Of a DNA stretch of 64,000 nt, positions 25,510 to 35,185 are shown piece after piece (positions within the stretch are counted from its first letter, which is position 1; each line of letters opens with the position of its first letter). Under the pieces are notes generated by a model that did no database searches, was not told where the DNA came from, and saw only the letters and a list, made by a program, of their open reading frames with translations. A program made the position numbers and the translations under genes. Source of the stretch: Vogesella alkaliphila. GTDB taxonomy: Bacteria; Pseudomonadota; Gammaproteobacteria; Burkholderiales; Chromobacteriaceae. The DNA lies in assembly GCF_014652475.1 (NCBI RefSeq), contig NZ_BMYW01000011.1, forward strand, positions 1 to 64,000, given 5' to 3'.

Positions 25510-25591
25510 AGTGTGTGAATGCAAGTTTGTTGTATATTTTTTTAAACAACTGTGGCTCGAAGCTTCACGACATCACCCAAAGGAGAGTGCT

Positions 25592-26716
25592 ATGTTAATC
25601 GGCGTTCCGAAGGAGATCAAAAATCATGAGTACCGTGTCGGCCTGACGCCGTCCGGTGCACGTGAACTGGTGGCTCATGGCCACAAGGTGCTGGTGCAAA
25701 GTCAGGCCGGGCTCGGCATCGGCTTTGCCGACGAGCAGTACCTGCAGGCCGGGGCCACCATCGTGTCGCGGCCGGAAGAAATCTTTGCCAGAGCCGAGAT
25801 GATCATCAAGGTCAAGGAGCCGCAGCCGGCCGAGTGCCGCATGTTGCGCCCGGGGCAGCTGCTGTTCACCTATCTGCATCTGGCGCCGGATCCGGAACAG
25901 ACGCAGTTGTTGCTGGAGTCCGGTGCCGTGGCCATCGCCTACGAGACGGTGACCGACGAGCGTGGCGGCCTGCCGCTCTTGGCGCCGATGTCGGAAGTGG
26001 CCGGCCGCATGGCGGTACAGGCCGGCGCCCACGCGCTGGAAAAGGCGCAGGGTGGCCGCGGCGTGCTGCTCGGCGGCGTGCCCGGTGTGGCGCCGGCTCG
26101 GGTGGTGGTGCTGGGCGGCGGGGTGGTCGGCCTCAATGCGGCGCGGATGGCGCTGGGACTGGGCGCCGACGTGACCCTGCTGGACAAGTCGCTGGCGCGG
26201 CTGAAAGAGATCGACATGCTGTTCGGCAGCGGCATCAAGACGCTGATGTCCAACAGCAGCAATATAGAGGAAGCGGTGCGCGACGCGGACCTGATCATCG
26301 GCGCGGTGCTGGTGCCGGGCGCGGCGGCGCCGAAACTGCTCAACCGCGCGATGCTGAAGCAGCTACGCGCAGGGGCGGTGCTGGTGGATGTCGCCATCGA
26401 CCAGGGCGGCTGCTTTGAAACCAGCCGGCCGACCACGCACCAGCACCCGACCTATATCGTTGACGGCATCGTGCACTACTGCGTTGCCAACATGCCCGGT
26501 GGTGTCGCCAGAACCGCCACCATGGCGCTGACCAATGCCACGCTGCCGTACGCACTGGAGCTGGCGGACAAAGGTTGGCCGCAGGCCCTGCAGGACAACG
26601 CGCACCTGCGTCACGGCCTGAACATCTGTTGTGGCAAAGTGACCCATGCGGCGGTGGCGCGCGATCTCGGTTACGACTACGTCGATCCGCTGACCGCGCT
26701 GAAAGCGGCGCTATAA
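25592..26716 (+). CDS. ald: Alanine dehydrogenase
   Basis: A 374-residue NAD-dependent enzyme that interconverts L-alanine and pyruvate plus ammonia. The start [20 protein letters not shown] at 25592 follows AAAGGAGA. Catalytic Lys75 (IIKVKEP) and His96 (TYLHLAP) match the family positions, and the Rossmann nucleotide motif is [17 protein letters not shown]. It is the first gene of the putrescine operon. The downstream SpuC-type transaminase makes alanine from pyruvate, and this enzyme can recycle it. That coupling is inference from context. Confidence 0.95.
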   Translation: MLIGVPKEIKNHEYRVGLTPSGARELVAHGHKVLVQSQAGLGIGFADEQYLQAGATIVSRPEEIFARAEMIIKVKEPQPAECRMLRPGQLLFTYLHLAPDPEQTQLLLESGAVAIAYETVTDERGGLPLLAPMSEVAGRMAVQAGAHALEKAQGGRGVLLGGVPGVAPARVVVLGGGVVGLNAARMALGLGADVTLLDKSLARLKEIDMLFGSGIKTLMSNSSNIEEAVRDADLIIGAVLVPGAAAPKLLNRAMLKQLRAGAVLVDVAIDQGGCFETSRPTTHQHPTYIVDGIVHYCVANMPGGVARTATMALTNATLPYALELADKGWPQALQDNAHLRHGLNICCGKVTHAAVARDLGYDYVDPLTALKAAL

Positions 26717-26733
26717 AACCAACCGAGGTAACC

Positions 26734-27486
26734 ATGCAAGCGATTATCGGCATTCCCTGCGATGTCAAAACCATAGGCCTGTTTCCCTTCCACGCGGTGG
26801 GTGAGAAGTACATCACCGCGGCGGTGGGGGCGGCCGGCGGCGTGGCCGTGCTGATCCCGTCGCTGGGTGACGCGGCGCAGCTGGACACGATCATCAATCT
26901 GGTGGACGGCATCCTGTTGCCGGGTTCGCCGTCCAATATCGAGCCGCACCACTACCAGGGCGTGCCCAGCCGCCCCGGCACCCTGCACGACAAGGCGCGC
27001 GATGCCACCACGCTGCCGCTGGTGCGGCGGGTGATCGACGCCGGTATCCCGCTTCTGGGCATCTGCCGCGGCTTTCAGGAGATCAACGTGGTGCTGGGGG
27101 GCGAGCTGCACCAGCATGTGCAGGAGCAGCCGGGACTGAATGACCACCGCGAGCCGCAGACCGAGGATCTGGACCTGATGTACGGCCCGGCGCACAGCGT
27201 GCAGTTCACCGCCGGCAGCTGGCTGCAGCACTGGCTAGGTCGCGACGGCGCCCGGGTCAACTCCATCCATCAGCAGGGCATCAAGCGGCTGGCCGACGGC
27301 CTGATCGCCGAGGCGGTGGCCGAGGACGGGCTGATCGAGGCCTACCGCGTCGGCAGTGCCAGCAACTTTGCCTATGCCGTGCAGTGGCATCCAGAATGGA
27401 AGTACTGGGAGAACGACGTGTCCCAGGCAATTTTCGAGGCTTTCGGTGCAGCTTGCCGGGAGCGCCGTATGCGTCGCAACCAATAG
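26734..27486 (+). CDS. puuD: Gamma-glutamyl-gamma-aminobutyrate hydrolase
   Basis: A 250-residue class I glutamine-amidotransferase-like hydrolase. The nucleophile is Cys111 in LLGICRGFQE, and the other catalytic residues are His219 and Glu221 in QWHPEW. PuuD removes glutamate from gamma-glutamyl-GABA to release GABA, completing the glutamylated putrescine route. It starts 17 bases after ald (GAGGTAACC before the ATG) and is followed by puuA. Confidence 0.95.
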   Translation: MQAIIGIPCDVKTIGLFPFHAVGEKYITAAVGAAGGVAVLIPSLGDAAQLDTIINLVDGILLPGSPSNIEPHHYQGVPSRPGTLHDKARDATTLPLVRRVIDAGIPLLGICRGFQEINVVLGGELHQHVQEQPGLNDHREPQTEDLDLMYGPAHSVQFTAGSWLQHWLGRDGARVNSIHQQGIKRLADGLIAEAVAEDGLIEAYRVGSASNFAYAVQWHPEWKYWENDVSQAIFEAFGAACRERRMRRNQ

Positions 27487-27537
27487 ACGTACTCGGCAAA
27501 ACCGCCGGCAAGACCGGTAAAAAAGAGGAAATGCATC

Positions 27538-28872
27538 ATGAATCACCAATTGTTTGAATGGCTGCGCGACAACCGCATCACCGAGATGGAATGTATCGTT
27601 CCGGACATGACCGGCGTCGCCCGCGGCAAGATCGTCCCGAAAGACAAGTTTGTTTCCGACCAGGAAATGCGCCTGCCGGAAGCCGTGCTGATCCAGACCG
27701 TCACCGGCGACTATCCCGACGACAGCATGCTGGACCTGACCGACCCGGACATGGTGCTGATGCCGGACCCGAACACCCTGCGTTTCGTGCCGTGGGCCAC
27801 CGATCCGACCGCGCAGCTGATCTACGATGCGCTGCGTCCGGATGGCTCGATGGTGGAAGTCGCCCCGCGCAACGTGCTCAAGCGCGTGCTGGCGTTGTAT
27901 GAGGCCCAAGGTTGGGAGCCGGTGGTGGCACCGGAGATGGAGTTCTACCTGCTGTCGCCCAACCCTGATCCTGATATTCCACTGGCGCCGCCTATCGGCC
28001 GTACCGGCCGTGCCGAATTCGGCCGCCGCTCCTACGCCATCGACGCGGTCAACGAGTTCGACCCGCTGTTCGAGGACATCTACGACTACTGCCACGCGCA
28101 GAATCTGGAAGTCGACACGCTGATTCACGAAATCGGCACCGCGCAGATGGAAATCAACTTCATGCACGGCAATGCGCTGGACCTGTGCGACCAGGTGTTC
28201 CTGTTCAAGCGTACCGTGCGCGAGGCCGCCTTCCGTCACGGCATGTACGCCACCTTCATGGCCAAGCCGATGGAAGCGGAGCCGGGCAGCGCGATGCACA
28301 TCCACCAGAGCGTGCTGAACAAGCACACCGGCAAGAACCTGTTCTCCGGTGAGGACGGCAAGCCGACCGAGCACTTCTTCCACTTCATCGGCGGTCTGCA
28401 GCACTACCTGCCGGAGTGCATGCCGTTCTTCGCGCCGTACGTGAACTCCTTCCGTCGCCTGTCGCCGTACACCGCGGCACCGACCAACGTGGAGTGGGGC
28501 TACGACAACCGTACCGTCGGCCTGCGCGTGCCGCACTCGTCGCCGGCCGCGCGCCGCGTGGAAAACAGGGTGCCGGGCGTGGACGTGAACCCGTACATCG
28601 CCATGGCCGCCACCCTGGCCTGCGGCTACCTCGGCATGATGAACAAGATCAAGCCGCGCGACCCGCTGGCCAGCGACGCCTACGAGCTGCCGTTCCAGTT
28701 CCCGCACGGCACCGAGGAGGCACTGGTGCGTCTCAAGGCCTGCAGCGACGTGGCCGAGGTGATGGGGCCGCGCTTCGTCGAGATGTATGTCGGCATGAAG
28801 GAAAAGGAATTCGCCGAATACTTCCGCGTCATCAGCCCGTGGGAACGCAAGTTCCTGCTGTTGCACGTGTAA
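27538..28872 (+). CDS. puuA: Gamma-glutamylputrescine synthetase
   Basis: A 444-residue glutamine-synthetase-family ligase that joins glutamate to putrescine with ATP. Motifs are CIVPDMTGVARGKIVP, PEMEFYLL, KPMEAEPGSAMHIHQS, WGYDNRTVGLRVP and RVPGVDVNPYIAMAATLACG. It is in the expected company (puuD upstream, putrescine transaminase downstream). It is a paralog of the gene at 3465-4802, with near-collinear sequence. AAGAGGAAAT precedes the ATG. Confidence 0.95.
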   Translation: MNHQLFEWLRDNRITEMECIVPDMTGVARGKIVPKDKFVSDQEMRLPEAVLIQTVTGDYPDDSMLDLTDPDMVLMPDPNTLRFVPWATDPTAQLIYDALRPDGSMVEVAPRNVLKRVLALYEAQGWEPVVAPEMEFYLLSPNPDPDIPLAPPIGRTGRAEFGRRSYAIDAVNEFDPLFEDIYDYCHAQNLEVDTLIHEIGTAQMEINFMHGNALDLCDQVFLFKRTVREAAFRHGMYATFMAKPMEAEPGSAMHIHQSVLNKHTGKNLFSGEDGKPTEHFFHFIGGLQHYLPECMPFFAPYVNSFRRLSPYTAAPTNVEWGYDNRTVGLRVPHSSPAARRVENRVPGVDVNPYIAMAATLACGYLGMMNKIKPRDPLASDAYELPFQFPHGTEEALVRLKACSDVAEVMGPRFVEMYVGMKEKEFAEYFRVISPWERKFLLLHV

Positions 28873-28927
28873 TAGAGTAGTACGCGGGAGGCGCAGACCT
28901 CCCGCCGTTCAAACCAGGAGAGATTTG

Positions 28928-30307
28928 ATGAAGCATCAGCGCAGCACCGCCCAATGGCGGGAAATGGACGCCGCACACCACCTGCACCCGTTTACCGACA
29001 CCGCCTCCCTGAACGAGCAGGGTGTGCGCATGATCACCCATGCGGACGGCATCTACCTGTGGGATAGCGAAGGCAACAAGATTCTCGACGGCATGGCCGG
29101 CCTGTGGTGCGTGAACATCGGCTACGGCCGCAAGGACCTGCCGGAAGTCGCCAAGCGCCAGATGGAAGAGCTGGCTTATTACAATACCTTCTTCAAGACC
29201 TCGCACCCGGCGGTGGTCGAGCTGTCGCACCTGCTGGCGGAAGTGGCGCCCAAGGGATTCGACCACGTGTTCTACACCAACTCCGGCTCCGAGTCGGTGG
29301 ACACCATGATCCGCATGGTGCGCCGCTACTGGGATGTGAAGGGCAAGCCGGAGAAGAAAACGCTGATCGGGCGCTGGAACGGCTACCACGGCTCCACCAT
29401 CGGCGGCGCGAGCCTGGGCGGCATGAGCTACATGCACGAGCAAGGCGACCTGCCGATTCCGGGCATCGTGCACGTGCAGCAGCCGTGGCACTACAAGTAC
29501 GGCAAGGGCATGAGCGCCGACGAGTTCGGCAAGCTTGCCGCCAGCTGGGTCGAGGACAAGATTCTGGAAGTGGGCGCCGACAAGGTGGCCGCCTTCGTCG
29601 GCGAGCCGATCCAGGGCGCCGGCGGCGTGATCATCCCGCCAGCCACGTACTGGCCGGAAGTGGAGCGCATCTGCCGCAAGTACGACATCCTGCTGGTCGC
29701 CGACGAGGTGATCTGCGGTTTCGGCCGTACCGGCCACTGGTTCGGGCATCAGCAATTCGGCTTCACCCCAGACATCTTCACCACCGCCAAGGGCCTGTCG
29801 TCCGGCTACATGCCGATCGGCGCCGTGTTCGTCAACAACGAGGTGGCGGCAACGTTGGCCGCAGGCGGCGATTTCAACCACGGCTTTACCTACTCCGGTC
29901 ACCCGGTGGCGGCGGCGGTGGCCCACGCCAACGTCAAGGCGCTGCGCGACGAGGGCATCGTCGCCGCCGTGCACGAGGACACCGGCCCGTACATGCAGAA
30001 ACGCTGGCGCGAGGCGTTCTCCCGCTTCGAGCATGTCGACGACGTGCGCGGTGTCGGCCTGATCCAGGCGTTCACCCTGGTCAAGGACAAGGCCAGCCAG
30101 ACGCTGTTCGACAACTGGGGCGAGATCGGCCTAATGTGCCGCGACATCTTCTTCAAGCACGGCCTGATCATGCGTGCCTGCGGCGACCACATTGTGTCGG
30201 CACCGCCGCTGATCATCAGCAAGGACCAGATCGACGAGCTGATCGCCACCGCGGTCAAGTGCATGGAAATCTTCGAGCAGCAGCTGAAGGAACGCGGCCT
30301 GGCCTGA
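28928..30307 (+). CDS. spuC: Putrescine-pyruvate aminotransferase
   Basis: A 459-residue class III aminotransferase. The PLP lysine is Lys288 in TTAKGLSSGYMP, with the cofactor aspartate in LLVADEVICGFGRTG and YTNSGSESVDTMIR in the large domain. It matches SpuC-type enzymes, which transfer an amino group from putrescine (or other polyamines) to pyruvate, giving aminobutyraldehyde and alanine. ATG at 28928 follows CCAGGAGAG. It is the last gene of the ald-puuD-puuA-spuC operon. No PuuB oxidase is present, so this transaminase may supply the oxidation step. Confidence 0.93.
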   Translation: MKHQRSTAQWREMDAAHHLHPFTDTASLNEQGVRMITHADGIYLWDSEGNKILDGMAGLWCVNIGYGRKDLPEVAKRQMEELAYYNTFFKTSHPAVVELSHLLAEVAPKGFDHVFYTNSGSESVDTMIRMVRRYWDVKGKPEKKTLIGRWNGYHGSTIGGASLGGMSYMHEQGDLPIPGIVHVQQPWHYKYGKGMSADEFGKLAASWVEDKILEVGADKVAAFVGEPIQGAGGVIIPPATYWPEVERICRKYDILLVADEVICGFGRTGHWFGHQQFGFTPDIFTTAKGLSSGYMPIGAVFVNNEVAATLAAGGDFNHGFTYSGHPVAAAVAHANVKALRDEGIVAAVHEDTGPYMQKRWREAFSRFEHVDDVRGVGLIQAFTLVKDKASQTLFDNWGEIGLMCRDIFFKHGLIMRACGDHIVSAPPLIISKDQIDELIATAVKCMEIFEQQLKERGLA

Positions 30308-30344
30308 GCCTGAGCGCCGCGACGAAGCGGCATTTACGAGCAGC

Positions 30345-30380
30345 AAAGCGGGTTTGATTATACAATCGACCCGCTTTTTT
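30345..30380 (+). terminator. Terminator of the polyamine operon
   Basis: AAAGCGGGT and ACCCGCTTT form a stem with a partly paired inner loop (GATT/AATC), followed by a T-run. Confidence 0.85.
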
Positions 30381-30522
30381 CATTGCCGGACGGCTAGCGC
30401 GCCGCCGCTGGCCATGCCAGTGACGTGACTGCGCGGCTGGCAAGCACCGGCGGCTTTGGTTATGCTGATACGGCATGCTGCTTTCCTGATACTCCAGACT
30501 CAAAACGAGGCCACGGCTGACA

Positions 30523-31419
30523 ATGGCTGACGAATCGCAACGCCCCATCATCGTAAAACGCATCAAGAAAGGCCACGGCGGCCACCACGGCGGCGCCTGG
30601 AAGATCGCCTACGCCGACTTCGTGACCGCGATGATGGCGTTTTTCCTGCTGATGTGGCTGCTGGGCTCGACCTCGGCCGGCGCGCTCAGCGGTATTTCCC
30701 AGTACTTCCAGATGCCGCTGAAGCTCGCGCTGCAGGGCGGCGAGGGGGCCGGCGACGCCACTGCGGTGGTGCCCGGCGGCGGCACCGACCTGACCCGGCA
30801 GTCCGGCCAGGTCAAACGCGGCAACCCGGACCCGAGCAGCGGGCAGAAGCGGGCGGAGCTGAGCAAGCTGCAGCAGCGCATCCAGCAAAAGCTGCAGCAG
30901 AAGATGGAACAGAGCGCGGTGCTGAAGTCGTTCAAGGATCAGGTCAGGCTGGAGATGACGCCGGAAGGGCTGCGCATCCAGCTGATCGACGAGCAGAACC
31001 GGCCGATGTTCCAGTCCGGCGGCGCGGTGCCGATGGAGCACACGCGGGTGCTGCTGCAGGAAATCGGCCGCGAGCTGAACGAGGTGACCAACAAGATCAG
31101 CATCTCCGGCCATACCGACGCCACCCGTTTTGCCGGGGCGGCCACCGGCTATACCAACTGGGAGCTGTCGGCCGACCGGGCCAACGCCGCGCGTCGCGAG
31201 CTGATCGGCGGCGGCATGCTGGATGAAAAAGTATTGCGCGTGGTCGGGCTGGCGTCGGCAGACCCGCTGAACAAGCAGAACGTGTTCAGCTCGGAAAACC
31301 GCCGTATCGCCATTGTGATCCTGAACGAGGAAACCGAGAGCCAGATTCGTGGCCAGGGACCGGTCGCGGAAGCGGTGCCGGCGGCACCTGTGGTTGCAGG
31401 GACGCCGGCAGCGCCATGA
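30523..31419 (+). CDS. motB: Flagellar motor stator protein MotB
   Basis: A 298-residue stator subunit. The proton-binding Asp32 is in WKIAYADFVTAMMAFFLLMW, the single membrane span. A charged linker (residues 85-130) leads to the OmpA-like peptidoglycan-binding domain, with ISISGHTDATRF and NWELSADRANAARREL. MotB needs MotA to form the proton channel, but motA is not adjacent: a terminator and the spuC gene lie upstream. The stop overlaps the next start. MotA may be encoded elsewhere, for example in a second stator locus. Confidence 0.94.
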   Translation: MADESQRPIIVKRIKKGHGGHHGGAWKIAYADFVTAMMAFFLLMWLLGSTSAGALSGISQYFQMPLKLALQGGEGAGDATAVVPGGGTDLTRQSGQVKRGNPDPSSGQKRAELSKLQQRIQQKLQQKMEQSAVLKSFKDQVRLEMTPEGLRIQLIDEQNRPMFQSGGAVPMEHTRVLLQEIGRELNEVTNKISISGHTDATRFAGAATGYTNWELSADRANAARRELIGGGMLDEKVLRVVGLASADPLNKQNVFSSENRRIAIVILNEETESQIRGQGPVAEAVPAAPVVAGTPAAP

Positions 31420-32165
31420 GGCTGAGCGCCTTGCTGCGTCATGCTGGCATCCAGCTGCTGGCGGTGCTGCTGGCCTGGGTGTTCTGGGCGCCGCTGGCCA
31501 CGCCGCTGCCCTGGCTCGCGGCGCAGTGCCTGCTGGCGCTGCTGCTGGCCAGCGTGCTGCGTTGCTCCATGCCGCAGCGCCTGCTGCACCTGCTGTTCAT
31601 GCCGCTGGTGGTGCTGGCGCTGTGGCAGCAATGGGCGCCGTGGCTGTACCTGTGCGGTTTTGTGCTGCTGTTTGCGCTCAGCCGCAACGCGCTGACCGAG
31701 CGGGTGCCCTTGTACCTGTCGTCGCAGGAAAGCATAGACACGCTGGCGCACTGGCTGCCGCCGGGGGCGGCGGTGCTGGATCTGGGTAGCGGCGACGGCC
31801 GGGTAGTGTTGCAGCTGGCGCGGCAGCGTGCCGACCTGCAATTGTGCGGCGTGGAGAACGCGCTGCTGCCGTGGCTGTGGTCGCGCTGGCGTTACCTGTG
31901 TGCCGGACGGCCGGCCAATGTGCGGCTGCATTACGGCAATTTCTGGGATCTGGACTGGTCACGTTTCGACGTGATCCATGCCTTCCTGTCGCCGGCGCCG
32001 ATGGCGCGGGTGTGGGCGCACTTCCGGCAGCATGCGGCCAACCATGCGCAGCTGGTGAGCAACAGCTTCGGGATCGCGGCGGTGCCGCCGCAGCAACGGC
32101 TGCCACTGAACGGGCCATTACAAAAAGAACTCCTCATCTGGCGACACAATCATGGACATCGCTAA
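31416..32165 (+). CDS. Membrane-anchored class I methyltransferase
   Basis: A 249-residue protein with about three N-terminal hydrophobic spans (residues 10-90), followed by a SAM-dependent methyltransferase domain (motif I VLDLGSGDGRVVLQLA, then CGVENALLPW and FDVIHAFLS). It overlaps motB by four bases and the HDOD gene by 14. The fusion of membrane helices to a methyltransferase and the linkage to motB suggest a membrane-associated substrate; this is inference. Confidence 0.78.
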   Translation: MRLSALLRHAGIQLLAVLLAWVFWAPLATPLPWLAAQCLLALLLASVLRCSMPQRLLHLLFMPLVVLALWQQWAPWLYLCGFVLLFALSRNALTERVPLYLSSQESIDTLAHWLPPGAAVLDLGSGDGRVVLQLARQRADLQLCGVENALLPWLWSRWRYLCAGRPANVRLHYGNFWDLDWSRFDVIHAFLSPAPMARVWAHFRQHAANHAQLVSNSFGIAAVPPQQRLPLNGPLQKELLIWRHNHGHR

Positions 32166-33480
32166 CTGGTTGTCATCCCTGTCGGAAAACCGCTGGCCCA
32201 TCCTGCCTGCCACCGCGGTCGAGGTGCGGCAGATGCTGTCGCGACCCAGTGACCGCATCGTGTTCTCCGAGCTGGCCAACCTGACCCTGTCCGATCCCTT
32301 CCTGCTGCTGGACCTGATGCGGCTGGTCGGCGCGTCACGCGCACTGCAGCGCAGCGAAGCGCATCCCACCGTCGAGCAGATGCTGATGATGCTGGGACTG
32401 GAGGTGATCACCGCGCGCTATCGCCAGATTCCGGCGCTCTCCACGGTGCACGGCAAGCTGGACCAGGAAGTGGTCGACGCGGTCGGCGACTGGCTGGGGC
32501 GTTCGCGGGTCGCCGCCTTCATCATCAAGGAGTGGCTGGCAATCACCGGCGAGTACAAGGTCGAGGACTGCTTCATCGCCGCGCTGGTGTACAACCTGCC
32601 TGCCTGCCTGTACCTGATCTACCGCAACCGCCTGCCGGGCGGGCCGCTGCTGCACGAGGTGGCGGACGTGTTCGCGCTGGACTACCCCAAGATCGTCGAG
32701 CAGTTCATCCAGCGCATGCCGCTGCCGTCCGGCCTGCTCGATACCCTCGGCACCGGGCCGGTCAACCGCCGCAAGCAACTTCTGAAGCTGGCGATTGCCA
32801 CCGCCAATTCGGTGGACCAGGGCTGGTGGCGGCCGCAGTGGAATATCGGCATCGAGGCCGCGGCCAAGCTGATCGGCTGCCGGGTCGACGACGCGCAGCA
32901 GGTGGTGCAGCAGGCGATCCTGCAGGTGGCGCACCACCCGCGCGCGCTGGGCTACACCTACCCGGCGCGGGCCTACCTGTACATTCCCGGCCCGTTTCCG
33001 CAGCACAACAAGCAGGACGAGGTCGCCACCCTGACCGGCGAGCAGCAGCTGGAAAAGGCGCTGCTGGAGTCGCTGCGCCACCTCGCCAACGACATCCAGT
33101 TCGAGCGCATCATGTTCCTGCGTTACGACCAGCCCAGCCATTCGCTGAAGATGCGCTACCAGATCGGGCTGGAAGACAAGCACCCGCTGCGCAAGCACAT
33201 CGTGGCGCTGGAGCCGGGCTCGTTCTTCGCGCTGCTCACCAGCCGGCCGCAGAGCTTCCACGCGCCGGCCGCGACGCGCGCGCAACTGGCGCGCAAATAC
33301 CAGGACGAATTCTTCACCCATCTCGGCGAAGGCCACTTCGCCTGCATGTCGGTGTTCTCCGGTCACAAGCTGGCCGGTGTCTTCTTTGTTGACAACTATC
33401 GCAGCAACAAGGCGATCGACGACGACAGCTACCACCGCTTCAAGGAAACGGTGTTCCGCGTGTCGCAACTCACTTTCTAG
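32152..33480 (+). CDS. HDOD-domain signalling protein
   Basis: A 442-residue cytoplasmic protein. The HDOD domain, an HD-like fold without the metal residues, spans about residues 15-230 (WPILPATAVEVRQML, then QMLMMLGLEVITARYRQIP). A C-terminal region with a GAF-like look (about 290-440, CMSVFSGHKLAGVFFVDNYR) follows. HDOD proteins act in signalling linked to motility or cyclic-di-GMP control in many proteobacteria. Its start lies inside the preceding methyltransferase gene, so the motB-methyltransferase-HDOD genes are tightly coupled. Confidence 0.82.
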   Translation: MDIANWLSSLSENRWPILPATAVEVRQMLSRPSDRIVFSELANLTLSDPFLLLDLMRLVGASRALQRSEAHPTVEQMLMMLGLEVITARYRQIPALSTVHGKLDQEVVDAVGDWLGRSRVAAFIIKEWLAITGEYKVEDCFIAALVYNLPACLYLIYRNRLPGGPLLHEVADVFALDYPKIVEQFIQRMPLPSGLLDTLGTGPVNRRKQLLKLAIATANSVDQGWWRPQWNIGIEAAAKLIGCRVDDAQQVVQQAILQVAHHPRALGYTYPARAYLYIPGPFPQHNKQDEVATLTGEQQLEKALLESLRHLANDIQFERIMFLRYDQPSHSLKMRYQIGLEDKHPLRKHIVALEPGSFFALLTSRPQSFHAPAATRAQLARKYQDEFFTHLGEGHFACMSVFSGHKLAGVFFVDNYRSNKAIDDDSYHRFKETVFRVSQLTF

Positions 33481-33482
33481 GC

Positions 33483-34286
33483 ATGACATTCCATAAAATC
33501 ATTACCTCGGCCGCCAATGACGAGATGAAATCGCTGGCGCGGCTGCTGGACAACGCCCGCGAGCGGCGCAAGCAACAACTGCTGGTACTGGAGGGCTTGC
33601 ACCTGCTGCAGGCCGCGCTGGATGCAGGGTTGCCGCTGCACGCGGTATACGTCAACGAGACGGCGCAGCAGCACCCGGAGTGGCTGGCGCTGCAGCGCCG
33701 CATCGACCGTGCCGTGCCGTGCAGCCTGGTCAGCACCGCGGTGCTGGCCAAGGTCACCGCGCTGGCGACGCCGGCAGAGGTGCTGGTGCTGTGCCCGCGG
33801 CCACAGGGCAGCGCCGCGCGGCAGGAGGCGGCGGTGCTGCTGGACGACGTGCAGGACCCGGGCAATATGGGCACCATCCTGCGCTGCGCCGCTGCGGCCA
33901 ACGTGCGCCAGGTGTACCTGTCCAAGGGCTGCGTCGACGTCTATTCGCCCAAGGTGCTGCGCGCCGGCATGGGGGCCCACTTCGTGCTGCAGATCCACGA
34001 GCAGGCCGATCTCGCCGCCGAGCTGGCGCGCTGGCCCGGCCTCCGGCTGGCGACGCATCTGGAAGGCAGCGTGTCGCTGTACAGCGAAGACCTGCGCGGC
34101 GCGGTGGCCTTCGTGTTCGGCAACGAGGGCAAGGGCGTGTCGGCGCCGGTGCTGGCCGCCTGCGACCGCCGCGTGCGCATTCCGATGCCCGGCCACGCCG
34201 AATCGCTGAACGTGGCGATGGCGGCCACCGTCTGCCTGTTCGAGCGTGTGCGCCAGGGCGAGGCCGCGGCCCCCGGCGCCGCGTAA
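33483..34286 (+). CDS. SpoU-family RNA 2'-O-methyltransferase
   Basis: A 267-residue SPOUT methyltransferase with a substrate-binding N-terminal domain (about residues 1-105). The three SpoU motifs are all visible: motif 1 DPGNMGTILRCA (catalytic Arg), motif 2 FVFGNEGKGVS and motif 3 IPMPGHAESLNVAMAATV. It resembles TrmH/RlmB-type enzymes acting on 23S rRNA or tRNA; the target nucleotide is not determined. It starts two bases after the HDOD stop. Confidence 0.9.
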   Translation: MTFHKIITSAANDEMKSLARLLDNARERRKQQLLVLEGLHLLQAALDAGLPLHAVYVNETAQQHPEWLALQRRIDRAVPCSLVSTAVLAKVTALATPAEVLVLCPRPQGSAARQEAAVLLDDVQDPGNMGTILRCAAAANVRQVYLSKGCVDVYSPKVLRAGMGAHFVLQIHEQADLAAELARWPGLRLATHLEGSVSLYSEDLRGAVAFVFGNEGKGVSAPVLAACDRRVRIPMPGHAESLNVAMAATVCLFERVRQGEAAAPGAA

Positions 34287-34294
34287 TCAGCGCT

Positions 34295-34322
34295 TTGCCA
34301 ATCGGGCGGCGCTCACTACAAT
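34295..34322 (+). promoter_or_regulatory. Sigma-70-type promoter for the pseudouridine synthase gene
   Basis: TTGCCA (34295-34300) and TACAAT (34317-34322) are separated by 16 bases, about 60 bases before the start codon. Confidence 0.55.
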
Positions 34323-34383
34323 ACGCGGCCTGTTATTACACGCGCGGCGCCGCCCACGGCCTGACGCTACTCCGGAGTGAAGA

Positions 34384-35115
34384 ATGGAACCCGTACGACT
34401 TTCAAAACGCATGGCTGAAATGGGGCTTTGTTCTCGCCGCGAGGCCGACAGCTATATCGAGCAGGGCTGGGTCAGGGTCAACGGCAGCGTGGCGGTGCTG
34501 GGGCAGAAGGTGGTGCCCGGCGACGACATCCAGCTCGACAAGAAAATGACCCAGGCGCAGGAACGTCGCGTCACCATCCTGATCAACAAGCCTATGGGCT
34601 ACGTCTCCGGCCAGGCCGAGATGGGCTACCTGCCGGCGGCGGCGCTGATCACGCCGGATAACCACTGGGAAGAAGACAAGTCCGGGTTGCGCTTCTCGCG
34701 CGACCACATGAAGGGGCTGGCGCCGGCCGGCCGCCTCGACATCGACTCGGTCGGCCTGCTGGTGCTGACCCAGGACGGCCGCGTGGCCAAGGAGCTGATC
34801 GGCGAAAACTCCGACGTAGAAAAGGAGTACCTGGTGCGCGTCGAGGGCGAGCTGTCCGACGAGGGGCTGCGCCTGCTCAACCACGGCCTGTCGCTGGACG
34901 GCAAGGCGCTGATCCCGGCCAAGGTGTGGTGGCAGAACGAGGACCAGCTGCGCTTCATCCTGAAAGAGGGCAAGAAGCGCCAGATCCGCCGCATGTGCGA
35001 GGCCGTCGGCCTGCACGTGGTCGGCCTCAAGCGCATCCGCATCGGCAAGGTGATGCTGGGCGACCTGCCGACCGGCAAGTGGCGCTACCTGGCGGCGGAC
35101 GAGCAGTTCTCCTGA
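34384..35115 (+). CDS. RsuA/RluF-family pseudouridine synthase
   Basis: A 243-residue rRNA-modifying enzyme. An N-terminal S4 RNA-binding domain ([18 protein letters not shown], residues 5-60) precedes the catalytic domain. The nucleophilic aspartate is in [19 protein letters not shown], followed by [10 protein letters not shown] and [12 protein letters not shown]. The family isomerises uridine in ribosomal or transfer RNA. It is closest in layout to RluF/RluB/RsuA, but the target site cannot be decided here. Confidence 0.9.
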   Translation: MEPVRLSKRMAEMGLCSRREADSYIEQGWVRVNGSVAVLGQKVVPGDDIQLDKKMTQAQERRVTILINKPMGYVSGQAEMGYLPAAALITPDNHWEEDKSGLRFSRDHMKGLAPAGRLDIDSVGLLVLTQDGRVAKELIGENSDVEKEYLVRVEGELSDEGLRLLNHGLSLDGKALIPAKVWWQNEDQLRFILKEGKKRQIRRMCEAVGLHVVGLKRIRIGKVMLGDLPTGKWRYLAADEQFS

Positions 35116-35185
35116 TTGCCGGTCATGCGGCCAACCTTGTCGGTCGCCATTTCAGGAACACGGTCACGATAAAGCGGGCAGGGCG

